Below, piece after piece: positions 63,546 through 64,000 of a stretch of DNA of 64,000 nucleotides (position 1 is its first letter; each line of letters opens with the position of its first letter). The stretch is from the NCBI RefSeq assembly GCF_030362795.1, contig NZ_JAUCBM010000002.1, forward strand, positions 1-64,000. Reading direction: 5' to 3'. The translations under genes were made by a program, and so were the position numbers. The notes under the pieces are model-generated. The model worked only from the letters and a program-made list of their open reading frames with translations. It was not told the origin of the DNA and ran no database searches. This DNA comes from Pseudochrobactrum kiredjianiae. Lineage in GTDB: Bacteria > Pseudomonadota > Alphaproteobacteria > Rhizobiales > Rhizobiaceae.

Positions 63546-64000
63546 CCGTCTTCTCCGAGATAGATAGCACGCACTTGCGCAGAAGCAGTGATTTCCTGCG
63601 GTGTTCCCTCGAGAAACAATTCGCCCTGCACCAGCACCGAAATACGGTCGGCGAAAGAAAAAACCAGTTCCATATCATGCTCGATCAATACAATTGTCAC
63701 ATCTTCCGGCAATGTTTTCACAAGCGTAAGCACTTCATGGCGCTCTTCTTCAGGCACACCAGCAGCCGGTTCATCCAGCAGTAACACACGTGGTTTGAGA
63801 GCCAGTGCCAAACCAATTTCCAGCAGACGCTGCTTGCCATAAGGCAGACGGGAAACAAGTTCATCCGCAACATCTGTCAGGCCGATCTGTTGCAATAATT
63901 GCTCTGTTTCCTGAACAACAAGTTTATCAGATTCCAAAGCTCGCCAAAAACGCCAGCCATGTTTATAGCGTTCCGCAACAGCCAGCATCAATGAGCGACG
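63542..64000 (-). CDS. livG: ABC transporter ATPase, LivG type, truncated by the window edge
   Basis: Only the C-terminal 152 or so residues are in the window; the frame stays open to 64000 (RRS before LMLAVAERY). Visible are the signature-region LPYGKQRLLEIGLALALKPR, Walker B VLLLDEPAAGVPEEE and LIEHDMELVF. Walker A is beyond the edge. The partner of the LivF-type gene that follows. The apparent TTG start at 63991 is internal, not a real start. Confidence 0.9.
   Translation of the reverse strand, partial: RRSLMLAVAERYKHGWRFWRALESDKLVVQETEQLLQQIGLTDVADELVSRLPYGKQRLLEIGLALALKPRVLLLDEPAAGVPEEERHEVLTLVKTLPEDVTIVLIEHDMELVFSFADRISVLVQGELFLEGTPQEITASAQVRAIYLGEDG

Noticed and set aside
1-64000. CRISPR arrays, insertion sequences, integrases, phage genes, tRNA genes
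   Set aside because: I looked for spaced direct repeats, transposase or integrase motifs and tRNA-like ends and found none that I could support.

Overview
The window reads as a chromosome or large-replicon segment of an alphaproteobacterium, most likely Rhizobiales and close to Brucellaceae (Ochrobactrum/Brucella/Pseudochrobactrum-like). The reasons are the protein flavour of nearly every gene, the many ABC uptake systems each paired with a small catabolic operon and its own regulator, and a typical Rhizobiales palindromic intergenic repeat near 24 kb. The genus is an inference. Coding density is high, many starts overlap the preceding stop (ATGA), and I see no insertion sequences, phage genes, CRISPR arrays, rRNA or tRNA genes.

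Left part (1-12.9 kb, all minus strand): a strong promoter at 90-118 points left out of the window. An eight-gene run follows: HlyD-type adaptor, RbbA-type ABC ATPase/permease, second ABC-2 permease, acetate kinase, phosphoketolase, PRPP synthetase, beta-CASP metallo-beta-lactamase nuclease and an archaeal-type thymidine/AMP phosphorylase. An FNR/FixK box lies upstream of its first gene, so I read it as an oxygen-limitation operon that may feed ribose from RNA or nucleotides through phosphoketolase and acetate kinase to ATP.

13.3-19.9 kb: an NMT1/Ssu-type ABC transporter cluster with an unusual SDR, a GNAT enzyme and a DapA-like aldolase, framed by two near-identical 20-bp TetR operators. Substrate unknown. 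19.9-21.9 kb: a divergent LysR/quinone-oxidoreductase pair with an operator between them.

22.0-32.0 kb: a complete De Ley-Doudoroff D-galactose route (dehydrogenase, lactonase, dgoD, dgoK, dgoA, mutarotase) with an AraFGH-like transporter and a divergent GntR regulator whose likely operator is visible.

32.3-48.0 kb: a CaiB-type CoA-transferase with a signal-less solute-binding protein, then an IclR-controlled non-phosphorylative L-fucose cluster (lactonase, ABC transporter, mutarotase, fuconate dehydratase, SDR, FAH-family hydrolase) ending beside L-lactate dehydrogenase lldD, which would consume the lactate product. The stretch of about 38-46.7 kb has a more GC-rich codon style than its surroundings.

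48.0-61.7 kb: a catabolic operon of unknown substrate (TPP enzyme, HyuA, HyuB, aminotransferase, uronate-dehydrogenase-like SDR, FAD oxidase, LysR), an orphan Imm11-like gene, and a polar amino-acid ABC transporter. A shared 30-nt element upstream of both units ties them into one regulon. The right end holds a MetR-like regulator and the ends of a branched-chain amino-acid or urea ABC transporter (livF, partial livG).
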